Source: Gammaproteobacteria bacterium UBA3067 (GTDB lineage Bacteria > Pseudomonadota > Gammaproteobacteria > Pseudomonadales > UBA3067). Taken from it: a DNA stretch of 44,086 bases. Position numbers and translations under genes: made by a program. Shown in pieces: positions 23,563 to 31,742 of this stretch. The DNA is taken from assembly GCA_002366835.1 (NCBI GenBank), contig DFBZ01000075.1:1-44086 (forward strand), read 5' to 3'. The notes under the pieces were generated by a model. The model searched no databases, was not told the DNA's origin, and was given only the letters and a program-made list of their open reading frames with translations. Each line of letters starts with the position of its first letter. Within the stretch, counting starts at the first letter, position 1.

Positions 23563-26106
23563 ATGGCAAACTTATCGGCTTTTAAGCGTGTTACCGATGA
23601 TCTCGATATGGGCTTAATTATTCTTGATGAATATTCTAATGTGGTTTACCTGAATTCTTGGGTGGAGGAGGTTGGTGAGGTTTCTCTGGGGGATGTTTAT
23701 GGAAAGAGTTTTTTACACGTTTTCGAGGGTATTGCTGATACCCGTGTATGGGAATCTGCTACAGACGCTTTGATTTTCGGCTTGTCGAGTTTTATATCTG
23801 CAAAATTTATTGAGACCCCTTTTGATTTCTACCAAGATGGCTTTAATGGCATAGAGTATTATCGAATCAAACAAAATATATCGGTTAAACCACTTCTGTT
23901 GTCTGAAGATGTTTTTGGCTGTGAAATATTGGTTCATGATGTCACAGACGTTGTGAAGCGTGAGGAGGCATTGACGCATGCATCCATAAAGCTCAATGCT
24001 ACTGCGAAAGCGCTATCTAACGAGCGGGATACGCTGTCTGCAATTCTTGATAGTTCAAAAAGTGCGATCCTTTCGTTTAATGAAAATGGCCATATTAAAG
24101 TGGTTAATCGGGCAGTAGAAAAAGTATTTGGCTATAAGGCCGATGAAATAAAGAAACTGTCATTTTTTAGCCTGTTCTCTAAGAAGGATGAATATTCAGG
24201 TCCTATTACAGATATTGATGCGCTTCTGCTGAGCGCCCCTCTCGGTAAAGCTGGGTGTCCAGTTCTAAGAGCATATAGAAAGGATGGCTCGCCTATTTGG
24301 ATTGAGCTGCAAATGGGGGTTGTAAGCGAGGGTGCCCGTGGTGAACGCATGGTGATTGTACGAGATGTCACAGCGCTATTGGAGCTAGAGAAAACACTAA
24401 AGAATAGTGAAAATCGTTTTAAAGCCCTGACAAATATTGCGCCAGTTGGCATCTTTTATACAGATATGCATGGCTTGTTAAAGTATGTGAATGGCATGTG
24501 GACCCTTATAACGGAGTGTACTTTATCCGATATGCTGGGTAAGCGCTGGCATGAAGTGGTTTTCAGTAAGGACACCGAGGTTGTTTTAGAAAAATGGCAA
24601 CAAAGCCAGGCTAGCGGAAGCCCTTTTGCCAGTGAGTTTAGAATTAAAGCTGGGTATAAAATTGTGTGGGTTCTATGTCAAGTGATGGAGGAGCGTGACA
24701 CGTATAATAATATTGTTGGTTATGTAGGAACCGTCACCGATGTCACTGCTCAGCGAGAGTCCCACAATCAAATTGAGATGCTCGCCTTTTATGACCCGTT
24801 AACAACGCTGGCTAACCGGCGACTTTTTCGAGATAGGCTCGAACATGCCGTTATGGGGGTGAAGCGCAATGGCAATAAAGTGGCTTTGCTTAATTTAGAC
24901 CTTGATGATTTTAAGAAAATAAATGATTCCCTCGGTCATGATGCCGGTGATTTATTGTTGACAAATGTTGCCAGTCGGTTAAAGGAATGTGTGCGAAAGG
25001 AAGACACCGTTGCTCGTTTGGGCGGGGATGAGTTTGCGATTTTGCTTGTTAATATTGAGTCATCTTCTATAGCAGGACTGATTGCAGAAAAGGTGATTGC
25101 CGCCGTAAGAAAGCCGATCACTCTGCCAGAACAAAAAATTCAAATAACGGTGAGTGTCGGGATTGCCATTTGTCCAGATGATGCGATCGATGCAAACGGA
25201 TTAGTAAAAAATTCTGATATAGCGATGTACAGCGCAAAGTCTTCCGGCAGAAATCGCTTTGGTTTCTTTACCCAGGAAATGAATGAGTGTGTCATGAGTC
25301 GTTTTGCAATGGAGAGAGACTTAGAAGATGCGATAAAGCAGAGTCAGTTTTTCCTTCTCTACCAGCCGCAATATTGCGTGACTACCCAAAAATTTATCGG
25401 GATGGAGGCGCTCATTCGTTGGCAAAGCCCTGATAGAGGTCTTGTCCCACCCGATGTGTTTATTCAGGTAGCGGAACAGTCTGGTCAGATTGTTGAAATC
25501 GGCGATTGGGTTTTGGATCAAGCCTGTGAAGATATGAAGCGACTTCTGGATAAAAATATGATTGATCCGGAAAGCCGTATTTGTGTGAATTTATCACCGA
25601 AGCAATTTCTTGAGCCGCGCCTGCCCTATGTGGTTCATAAGGCATTAGTGGACTCGGGTTTACCGGCGAAAAATCTTGAATTGGAAATCACAGAAAGTAT
25701 GCTGATGGAAAATCTGGATGTGGCGCTTAGCCTGCTTCGTTGCCTCAAGGGTTTTGGTGTATTTATCGCAATTGATGACTTTGGAACAGGTTACTCCTCG
25801 CTTGGGTATTTAAAGCAGCTGCCTGTCGATACGCTTAAAATTGATCGCTGTTTTATTAATGACTTGGTGCACGATGATCAAGACAAGGGGATTGTGTCTG
25901 CGATAATAGTATTGGCTCATAAATTAAAGTTAAGTGTTATCGCGGAAGGGATTGAGGTAGAGGAGCAGCTGCTTTTTCTGAAACAGAACGACTGTGACTA
26001 TGCGCAAGGCTACTTTCTAAGTAAGCCTCTGCCATTTGATAATGTAGTAGGGAATATAGAAAGAAATATCAAGAATAACGATGAGCCAAAAAGTAATAGA
26101 GGCTAA
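23563..26106 (+). CDS. PAS-PAS-PAS-GGDEF-EAL cyclic di-GMP protein
   Basis: An 847-residue soluble protein with three PAS-type sensor segments (about 1-125, 150-275, 285-405). A GGDEF diguanylate cyclase domain follows, with intact GGDEF at 487-491 and an RKED inhibitory site five residues before it. Then comes an EAL phosphodiesterase domain with E615-A-L and DDFGTGYSSLGYL (Asp738/739). Both active sites look complete, so it could make or break cyclic di-GMP depending on signal. No membrane helix is evident. A GGGGGA ribosome site lies inside the upstream CheC-like gene. The pair forms an operon, so the CheC-like protein may tune this enzyme or a shared receiver partner (inferred). Confidence 0.92.
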   Translation: MANLSAFKRVTDDLDMGLIILDEYSNVVYLNSWVEEVGEVSLGDVYGKSFLHVFEGIADTRVWESATDALIFGLSSFISAKFIETPFDFYQDGFNGIEYYRIKQNISVKPLLLSEDVFGCEILVHDVTDVVKREEALTHASIKLNATAKALSNERDTLSAILDSSKSAILSFNENGHIKVVNRAVEKVFGYKADEIKKLSFFSLFSKKDEYSGPITDIDALLLSAPLGKAGCPVLRAYRKDGSPIWIELQMGVVSEGARGERMVIVRDVTALLELEKTLKNSENRFKALTNIAPVGIFYTDMHGLLKYVNGMWTLITECTLSDMLGKRWHEVVFSKDTEVVLEKWQQSQASGSPFASEFRIKAGYKIVWVLCQVMEERDTYNNIVGYVGTVTDVTAQRESHNQIEMLAFYDPLTTLANRRLFRDRLEHAVMGVKRNGNKVALLNLDLDDFKKINDSLGHDAGDLLLTNVASRLKECVRKEDTVARLGGDEFAILLVNIESSSIAGLIAEKVIAAVRKPITLPEQKIQITVSVGIAICPDDAIDANGLVKNSDIAMYSAKSSGRNRFGFFTQEMNECVMSRFAMERDLEDAIKQSQFFLLYQPQYCVTTQKFIGMEALIRWQSPDRGLVPPDVFIQVAEQSGQIVEIGDWVLDQACEDMKRLLDKNMIDPESRICVNLSPKQFLEPRLPYVVHKALVDSGLPAKNLELEITESMLMENLDVALSLLRCLKGFGVFIAIDDFGTGYSSLGYLKQLPVDTLKIDRCFINDLVHDDQDKGIVSAIIVLAHKLKLSVIAEGIEVEEQLLFLKQNDCDYAQGYFLSKPLPFDNVVGNIERNIKNNDEPKSNRG

Positions 26107-26152
26107 AGCGGAATTTTTTATTGTCGGTAATTTGTTTTTGATGCCGAATATA

Positions 26153-26187
26153 AAAAACCAGCCATATAGTGTTAAACGGTGGTTTTT
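26153..26187. terminator. Convergent terminator
   Basis: AAAAACCA/TGGTTTTT inverted repeat with a 19-base loop, between the GGDEF-EAL gene and the convergent monooxygenase gene. The A and T runs suit either direction. The loop is long, so strength is uncertain. Confidence 0.5.
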
Positions 26188-26196
26188 GGTTTTACT

Positions 26197-26565
26197 TTAG
26201 TGGATGGTTCTATTTCCATTACAGCACTCATGTATTGCTTCGTTTACGTACAGCGTTTGCGGCTGTGCTAGCTCCTGGGTATCGTCTTTGGTGTAGGCCT
26301 TGGTTTTTACTTGTCCCGCTAGAACTTCGGGTAACTCATTCGCTAATAGCTGCATGGCGGGTGTATTGTAATATTTTTCTAAGGCTTCAATTGAACGCCA
26401 CTCTTGTATCAGTACTATTTTTTCTGTTTGATCCAGGCTAAGAAAAAACTCATAACTGATGCACTCTTCAGATCGAAGCGCGGCATTTGTCATGTGTACC
26501 ATAATTTCCTGTGCATACTGTTTTTTTTCGGCTCGTACGGGGTATGTGCTATGAATTATAACCAC
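26197..26565 (-). CDS. ABM-domain monooxygenase-like protein
   Basis: A 122-residue protein. Residues 1-95 match the antibiotic biosynthesis monooxygenase (YgiN-like) dimeric alpha/beta barrel: a VRAEKKQYAQEIM helix, SYEFFLSLDQTEKIVLIQEWRSIEALEKYYNTPAMQLL, and so on. The E-F-S-D then 'W-S-E-L--H/Y' pattern is the family core. Some members oxidise quinols or other small aromatics without cofactor. The last 25 residues are not part of the fold. The start is GTG with AAGG about 9 bases ahead. It is monocistronic. Confidence 0.75.
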   Translation of the reverse strand: MVIIHSTYPVRAEKKQYAQEIMVHMTNAALRSEECISYEFFLSLDQTEKIVLIQEWRSIEALEKYYNTPAMQLLANELPEVLAGQVKTKAYTKDDTQELAQPQTLYVNEAIHECCNGNRTIH

Positions 26566-26814
26566 TGTTTCTGCCTTGTATGATTAATGTTTGGTGCCAT
26601 CCTTCGCGAGTCATTGCGCATCCCTTAAATTAAAGTATACCTACAAATTGGTTGTTTATTGGTCACTCTCACAAAAGTTTACTATTTGGATTGATAGGGC
26701 ATTTTTCTAAGAACGCACTCTGTAAAAGGGAGATATATCGAGGCGGGTGTTTTGTTTGAGCTCCCGTACGAGGCTGGGTGAAGCTAGTATTGTACGGGCA
26801 GTAGGCATATGGCA

Positions 26815-27522
26815 TTACAGTTTGTAGCCGACTCCCACCATGAAAATGTCGGGGTTCAGTGTCAGGGTAGAGGAGAGGTTACCCAAATTTGGCATGGCGG
26901 TTTTGACCACTAAGTCGGCTTCCAGAAGCATCTTCGTGTACGTGGCACGTAGGTGAAATTTATCATTCAGTTTGTACTCGCCGCCGAGTTGAAAAGAAAA
27001 ACCAAAGGTATCATCCGCACTAAATGTGAGGCTTGGATCGAGTTGACTGAGGGCCGCAGCAGTGTCTATATCTTCAAACATGGCATAAATAAGCCCGATG
27101 CCACCAACCAGCGTAAGGGGTGTTTCGGGTATTGCGTGATGGTATTGGCCAAATACGGAGAAAGGCAGCATGTCTGCGCTTGCCCCTTTGTCTATACCGG
27201 GAAAACCACTAATAAGGATATCGTGGGTGGGCGGAAAGGCCAGGTAGGTCTCTACTGCCAGTTTTTCGTTTACAAAGTAGCTTAATCCAAGCCCCGGTAT
27301 TGTTTCAGAGCTGGCGCTTAGGTCTAAGCCCGGCACGACACCATTGTTGGCAGCGAGGGCAGGGACATCACTGATAACCGCTTCTGTTTTATCGATGGGG
27401 GCGATGTGGATAAGCATTGGTGAGATAACAATATCTTTTGCAGAGGCTGCCCAGAGGCTGCCACTCATCATTATTGAGAGGTATGCTAATAAGCTGGATT
27501 TAATTAAGGTTTTTGTTTTCAT
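26815..27522 (-). CDS. OmpW-family outer-membrane protein
   Basis: A 235-residue protein with a signal peptide (cleavage near LWA-AS) and an eight-strand barrel. The family pattern is seen in IPGLGLSYFVNEKLAVETYLAFPPTHDI and TLVGGIGLIYAMFED. Other parts that fit are YKLNDKFHLRATYTKMLLEADL and the terminal IFMVGVGYKL. OmpW proteins form hydrophobic lateral channels and often respond to oxygen, iron or stress. It is about 30 residues longer near the N-terminus than E. coli OmpW (extra ALAANNGVVPGLDLSASSE). The 296-bp spacer to the next gene (27523-27818) shows nothing recognisable. Confidence 0.85.
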   Translation of the reverse strand: MKTKTLIKSSLLAYLSIMMSGSLWAASAKDIVISPMLIHIAPIDKTEAVISDVPALAANNGVVPGLDLSASSETIPGLGLSYFVNEKLAVETYLAFPPTHDILISGFPGIDKGASADMLPFSVFGQYHHAIPETPLTLVGGIGLIYAMFEDIDTAAALSQLDPSLTFSADDTFGFSFQLGGEYKLNDKFHLRATYTKMLLEADLVVKTAMPNLGNLSSTLTLNPDIFMVGVGYKL

Positions 27523-27818
27523 ATTGAATATGCCTTCGGTTGTGTATTTGGCTAGTCACAATATTAGATCACTTGTTTTTGCACGCAGCGATGCCAACCT
27601 GCATATTTACAAAAGTTTAACGAAAGGCGTTAAGCGGTATGACTTCTTGTGTGTTTTTGTGAATTCAGAGCTGGTAAAGGTATATTTTGCCGGGCTCTTT
27701 ATTATGACTAATTGCTATATTGTTATGAGCCATAGGTCTACCTGACCTGTCCGCCAGTCTTGTGTGCTGAGAAGGTTTTGTATATAAATCTCCCCTTCGT
27801 TGTTCCCTGTGGATAAGT

Positions 27819-28259
27819 GTGACTAAGTCTATGCTCTCTTTTGATGTGGTTCTTCCTGCCTTGCTGGGTGGTGTTCTTATTGGTTTGTCGGCTTCTGTAC
27901 TTTTGCTGTTTAATGGCCGTATCATGGGGGTTTGCGGCATTCTCAACCAGGCCATTAACTTCAAAGGTGGCAGTAACCTGTGGGCCTGGTTGTTTTTGCT
28001 GGGCCTGGTGGCTGGGCCGCTTGCGAGTGACGCATTTTTGGGGACTTCTCAGCCAGTCTTTGAAGAGAGAACCTTGCTGGTGACCATTGTGGCGGGTTTG
28101 CTGGTGGGTTTTGGGACATCTCTTGGCTCTGGCTGCACCAGTGGTCATGGTGTGTGCGGTATTGGGCGTTTGTCTCAGCGTTCCATCGTTTCAGTGCTGG
28201 TGTTTATGCTGGCAGCGATGGTCACGGTATTTGTTTTTCGGCATATGTGGGGAGCTTAA
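27819..28259 (+). CDS. YeeE/YedE-family sulfur transporter, first half
   Basis: A 146-residue membrane protein with four hydrophobic segments and the YeeE/YedE signature GFGTSLGSGCTSGHGVCGIGRLS. Its Cys residues are thought to relay thiosulfate or sulfur across the membrane. Half-size proteins of this family come in pairs (PmpA/PmpB-like), as here with the next gene after 2 bp. The start is GTG at 27819 or ATG at 27831, with ribosome sites too weak to decide. Confidence 0.85.
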   Translation: MTKSMLSFDVVLPALLGGVLIGLSASVLLLFNGRIMGVCGILNQAINFKGGSNLWAWLFLLGLVAGPLASDAFLGTSQPVFEERTLLVTIVAGLLVGFGTSLGSGCTSGHGVCGIGRLSQRSIVSVLVFMLAAMVTVFVFRHMWGA

Positions 28260-28261
28260 TC

Positions 28262-28678
28262 ATGCGCAATGTCGTTGCCTTGCTCGCTGGCCTTATTTTT
28301 AGCATTGGGCTGGCTCAGTCAGAGATGATTAACCCTGATCGTGTTTTGGGTTTTTTGGATATTTTTGGCCAATGGGACCCCGCCTTGGCCTTTGTTTTGG
28401 GTGGAGCAGTGGTGGTCACGATGCTGACATTTCGTGTAATACTCAAGCGCACGCACCCTCTGCTGGATAAGGAGTTCTACTTGCCGGCGAAGGAATCTCT
28501 GGATTCTAGCTTGATTGCGGGTGCGGTTTTATTCGGAATAGGCTGGGGTTTATACGGGTACTGCCCCGGGCCTGCATTGGCGGCGATTGCTTATCTTGAG
28601 CCAAACAATGGGCTCTTTGTGTTGTCTTTACTGGTCGGAACGCTTCTTGCTCGCTGGTGGGTCAGCCGTCACGCTTGA
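28262..28678 (+). CDS. YeeE/YedE-family (DUF6691-type) transporter, second half
   Basis: A 138-residue membrane protein with four hydrophobic segments and the second-half signature GIGWGLYGYCPGPALAAI. It starts 2 bp after its partner's stop, so the two are translationally coupled and likely form one sulfur-compound channel. No sulfurtransferase or ArsR regulator is adjacent. Its 3' end overlaps the end of the convergent GMC oxidoreductase gene by 17 bp. Confidence 0.85.
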   Translation: MRNVVALLAGLIFSIGLAQSEMINPDRVLGFLDIFGQWDPALAFVLGGAVVVTMLTFRVILKRTHPLLDKEFYLPAKESLDSSLIAGAVLFGIGWGLYGYCPGPALAAIAYLEPNNGLFVLSLLVGTLLARWWVSRHA

Positions 28679-30320
28679 GTTGAGTTTTCTCTAGAATAAG
28701 GTCTGCGGCCTTCTCCGCTATGACCATGCTGATTGCATTGGTATTGCCGCTAATCAGCGAGGGCATAATGGATGCGTCGGCAACTCGCAAGCCTTGAATA
28801 CCAACCACTCGAAGTTGCGCGTCGACCACTGACATAGCATCATTGCCCATTTTGCAGGTGCCTACGGGGTGATAGATGCTTTCAGCTTCTTCTCTAATAT
28901 ACGCCGCAATGTCTTCATCGCTTTGTTTGTCTTCTCCGGGGGCGAGTTCCTTTTTGCGATAAGGGGAAAAAGCTTTGGTTTCCAGTATTTTTCTCCCCAG
29001 CTTAACCGCTTTGATCATCACGGCCATGTCAGCAGGATCATGCAGAAAACGGTAGTGAATGCGGGGGGCTTCCGAAGCATCAGTGCTATTAAGACGGACT
29101 TCCCCTCGGCTCTTAGGCCTGAGGTTACATAAGTGCAGGGAGTAAGCATGACCGAGCGGCGGTTTGGAGCGGCCGTGTTTTTTTAAATAGGTGGGAGTAA
29201 AGTGCAGCTGTAAATCGGGCCTGCTCTGGTTCTCGTCACTTTTAATAAAAGCCCCTGCTTCAGCCGCATTACTGGCGAGGAAACCCTGTCTGCTTTTCAA
29301 ATATTTGAAGGGGGCCTTAGCGGCTCTGAGGGCAAAGCGGGGCGACAGGCCGTAACCCGTTGACTGTTTGTTTTTTTGCCTGAGAATAATATCCAAGTGG
29401 TCTTGCAGGTTTTCGCCCACACCTGGCAAAGTTTGAACGACGGGGATCTTATGTCTATCGAGTTCATCTTGAGGGCCAATACCTGAAAGCAACAATAGCT
29501 GTGGTGAGGCAAAGGTGCCTCCGCAGACGATGACTTCTTTTTTTGCATGAATCCTATTAATACAATTGCTTTTGATATATTCCACACCGATAGCTTTATG
29601 GTCTTCTATCAGTAACTTTGCTGCGTGGGCTTCGGTGAGAATGGTGAGGTTTTTACGGTTTTTAATGGGCTCAAGAAATGCGCGTGAAGCACTCCATCTT
29701 TCGCCATTGAGCTGGGTGACTTGATACGCCCCGAAGCCCTCCTGGTTTTCGCCATTGAAGTCGGGGTTGTTTGGGTAACCAAGTTCCTCACCTGCTTTGA
29801 TAAAGGTATGGCTGAGAATATCTAGTTGGTTTGGATCACCAACACACAAGGGGCCGTTGGTGCTATGCAGGTGGCCATCAAGGGCATCCTTGCCATCGAG
29901 ATCGCTGGCTGTCCGAAGTTGGTTTTCATGGCGTTTAAAAAGAGGAAGAAGATCATCCCAGCCCCAGCCATGGTTTCCTGCGGCAGCCCAGTCATCATAA
30001 TCTTTTTGTTGGCCGCGAATATAAACCATCGCATTGACGGCGCTGCTACCACCCAATACTTTGCCGCGAGGGCTATACAGGGTGCGATGCTTCAGTTCTG
30101 CCTCTTCCTTGGAGTGGAATCCCCAGTTCAGAGTGGGGTGCCACATTAACAGGCCGACGCCTAAAGGTACTTTTAGAAGATATTTATGCTTTTTATCATA
30201 ACCGCTGACGCCGGCCTCCAGTAGGCAGACAGAATGATCGGGGTTTGCAGATAAGCGATTGGCGAGAACGCAGCCCGCAGAGCCGGCGCCGATAATAATA
30301 AAATCAAACATGAGGGGCAT
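28662..30320 (-). CDS. GMC-family FAD oxidoreductase (AlkJ/choline dehydrogenase-like)
   Basis: A 552-residue flavoprotein of the glucose-methanol-choline family. The FAD site FIIIGAGSAGCVLANRLS is at the N-terminus. GGSSAVNAMVYIRGQQKDYDDWA and GVGENLQDHL are family signatures. The C-terminus has YHPVGTCKMG and the active-site region SGNTNAISMVIAEKAADLI. Overall it is closest to AlkJ-type alcohol dehydrogenases that pass electrons to the quinone pool. No betaine aldehyde dehydrogenase is adjacent, so choline is less likely than an aliphatic alcohol. The start is ATG at 30320, or at 30311 (MFDFIIIG), which lies closer to family norms. Confidence 0.88.
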   Translation of the reverse strand: MPLMFDFIIIGAGSAGCVLANRLSANPDHSVCLLEAGVSGYDKKHKYLLKVPLGVGLLMWHPTLNWGFHSKEEAELKHRTLYSPRGKVLGGSSAVNAMVYIRGQQKDYDDWAAAGNHGWGWDDLLPLFKRHENQLRTASDLDGKDALDGHLHSTNGPLCVGDPNQLDILSHTFIKAGEELGYPNNPDFNGENQEGFGAYQVTQLNGERWSASRAFLEPIKNRKNLTILTEAHAAKLLIEDHKAIGVEYIKSNCINRIHAKKEVIVCGGTFASPQLLLLSGIGPQDELDRHKIPVVQTLPGVGENLQDHLDIILRQKNKQSTGYGLSPRFALRAAKAPFKYLKSRQGFLASNAAEAGAFIKSDENQSRPDLQLHFTPTYLKKHGRSKPPLGHAYSLHLCNLRPKSRGEVRLNSTDASEAPRIHYRFLHDPADMAVMIKAVKLGRKILETKAFSPYRKKELAPGEDKQSDEDIAAYIREEAESIYHPVGTCKMGNDAMSVVDAQLRVVGIQGLRVADASIMPSLISGNTNAISMVIAEKAADLILEKTQLKRDG

Positions 30321-30445
30321 CCAGCGTGGGAGTTATTATTGATGGGGAACTCAGTTGGGTAGATTCTGGAATGAATAAGTTCAGAGTTACAACGCAGTGT
30401 CCTATAATGTTCAGCGATCTTCAATTAGAGCTGCCCTAATTGAAG

Positions 30446-30630
30446 CTAGAAACTGCAGTAGGATCACGAAAGCCCGCGCATCCTGTTGTTGCACCTAGAA
30501 AAATATAAAAACTTCTCATCTCCAGCCGTATACGGCGCTTATGCCCAATAAGGTGATCACGAATTTTTACGTTTTCCTAAGCACAACAGCTGAATACACG
30601 TCTTTTTCGTGTCCTACTACGGTTTCTAGG
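30446..30630 (+). repeat. Long-hairpin MITE, copy 2 (185 bp), with 5-bp target duplication
   Basis: The ends are GCTAGAAACTGCAGTAGGA and, reversed from the right, CCTAGAAACCGTAGTAGGA, then CACGAAA on both sides. TTGAA flanks both edges (30441-30445 and 30631-30635). Its reverse complement aligns with copy 1 through the centre (TTCGTG-TCACCTTATTGG, GATGAGAA-TTTTTA, TAGGTGC, TTTCGT). It has an extra segment of about 25 bp around the loop. There is no coding capacity. It ends 29 bp before the FieF-like start codon, so the promoter of that gene must lie in or across it. Confidence 0.85.
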
Positions 30631-30659
30631 TTGAAGGCAGATTTTTCGGATAAATCCTG

Positions 30660-31565
30660 ATGAACCAAGAAACTAAAATTCCTCCTGCAGACCAAACGAA
30701 CTTGTCTGATGAACAGCTGCTGCGTAGAGCAACCTATGCCTCGGTGCTGGTTGCCAGTATCTTGATTGTTGTTAAAGCCCTTGCCTGGATGCTGACGGGC
30801 TCAGTGAGCATTCTCGCCTCGCTGGTAGATTCGCTTATGGATGTGGTGGCCTCTGCCATTAATCTTTTTGCCGTTGCCCACTCCCTGGTGCCGGCAGACA
30901 GCGAGCACCGTTTTGGTCATGGCAAGGTGGAGTCGCTGGCGGGACTAGGACAGTCGCTCTTTATTTTTGCCTCAGCGGTGTTTTTAATTATCAGTGCTGC
31001 AGATCGCCTCCAGAATCCACAAGAGCTGGGCGAGTTGGGGCTTGGTACCGGGGTGATGATCTTCTCTATGGTGCTGACGACGCTGCTGCTGTTATTTCAA
31101 CGCCATGTGGTGAATCGTACCGGCTCATTGGCGGTAAAAGCCGATGCATTACACTACCGGGCCGATTTATACACCAATGCAGCAATACTGATCGCTCTGG
31201 CATTAAGCATTTACGGGTATTCTTTTTTTGATGCCATCTTTGCCATCGTTATCGCCATTTATATCGTTTATAGCGCCTGGGAAATCGCCTACGACGCTGT
31301 GCAAATTTTGCTGGACCGTGAACTACCCGAAGAGGATCGTGAGCATATTACAAATATTGCAGAGGCGGTGCCGCGAGTGAAAGGGATTCATGAGCTGAGA
31401 ACCCGTCGTTCTGGCGTGACGCGCTTTATTCAACTGCATATAGACTTGGATGGGACGATGAGTTTAAGGGAAGCGCACCAGGTTGCGGATAGGGTTGAGG
31501 CGGCGATTTGCGCAGAGATTCCCAATGCCGATGTAATTATCCACGAAGACCCGGTGGGGAGTTAA
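30660..31565 (+). CDS. fieF: Cation diffusion facilitator (FieF-like)
   Basis: A 301-residue CDF exporter with six membrane helices and a C-terminal cytoplasmic domain. It exports Zn/Fe(II)-type divalent metals in exchange for protons. The helix 2 metal residues are visible in SLVDSLMDVVAS (Asp57 and Asp61). So are HRFGHGKVESLAGL, and ADALHYRADLYTN in helix 5. The C-terminal domain reads ELRTRRSGVTRFIQLHIDLDGTMSL, ending DVIIHEDPVG. Length and motifs match FieF. The ribosome site is weak. The hairpin MITE precedes it and another MITE overlaps its stop codon. Confidence 0.9.
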   Translation: MNQETKIPPADQTNLSDEQLLRRATYASVLVASILIVVKALAWMLTGSVSILASLVDSLMDVVASAINLFAVAHSLVPADSEHRFGHGKVESLAGLGQSLFIFASAVFLIISAADRLQNPQELGELGLGTGVMIFSMVLTTLLLLFQRHVVNRTGSLAVKADALHYRADLYTNAAILIALALSIYGYSFFDAIFAIVIAIYIVYSAWEIAYDAVQILLDRELPEEDREHITNIAEAVPRVKGIHELRTRRSGVTRFIQLHIDLDGTMSLREAHQVADRVEAAICAEIPNADVIIHEDPVGS

Positions 31566-31708
31566 CAGGCTGTTGAAATTCTACTGACTTGGCCATCTAC
31601 TGCGTTAAAATCGCACTCAAAGTGCTCATTTACACGTGTAAACTCCGCTTTTTCGCTTGATTTTGCCTTATATCTGACTCAATTCAGCGAATTTCAACAG
31701 CCTGTTAA
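31562..31708. repeat. MITE with 20-bp perfect terminal inverted repeats
   Basis: TTAACAGGCTGTTGAAATTC at 31562-31581 is repeated inverted at 31689-31708. The interior has short palindromic parts (TTACACGTGTAA) and no gene. The outer TTAA may be the target duplication and not part of the element. The element sits between two convergent genes, and its first TAA is the stop codon of the FieF-like gene. The inverted ends could fold and stop transcription from both sides. Confidence 0.85.
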
Positions 31709-31742
31709 GTTTGTTCTAAACTCTTTAGCGGGCTTTGAAAAA

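Noticed and set aside
26759..26805. CCCGTAC/GTACGGG inverted repeat as a terminator downstream of the OmpW gene
   Set aside because: Only a 7-bp stem with a long loop and no T run on the OmpW strand; too weak to call.
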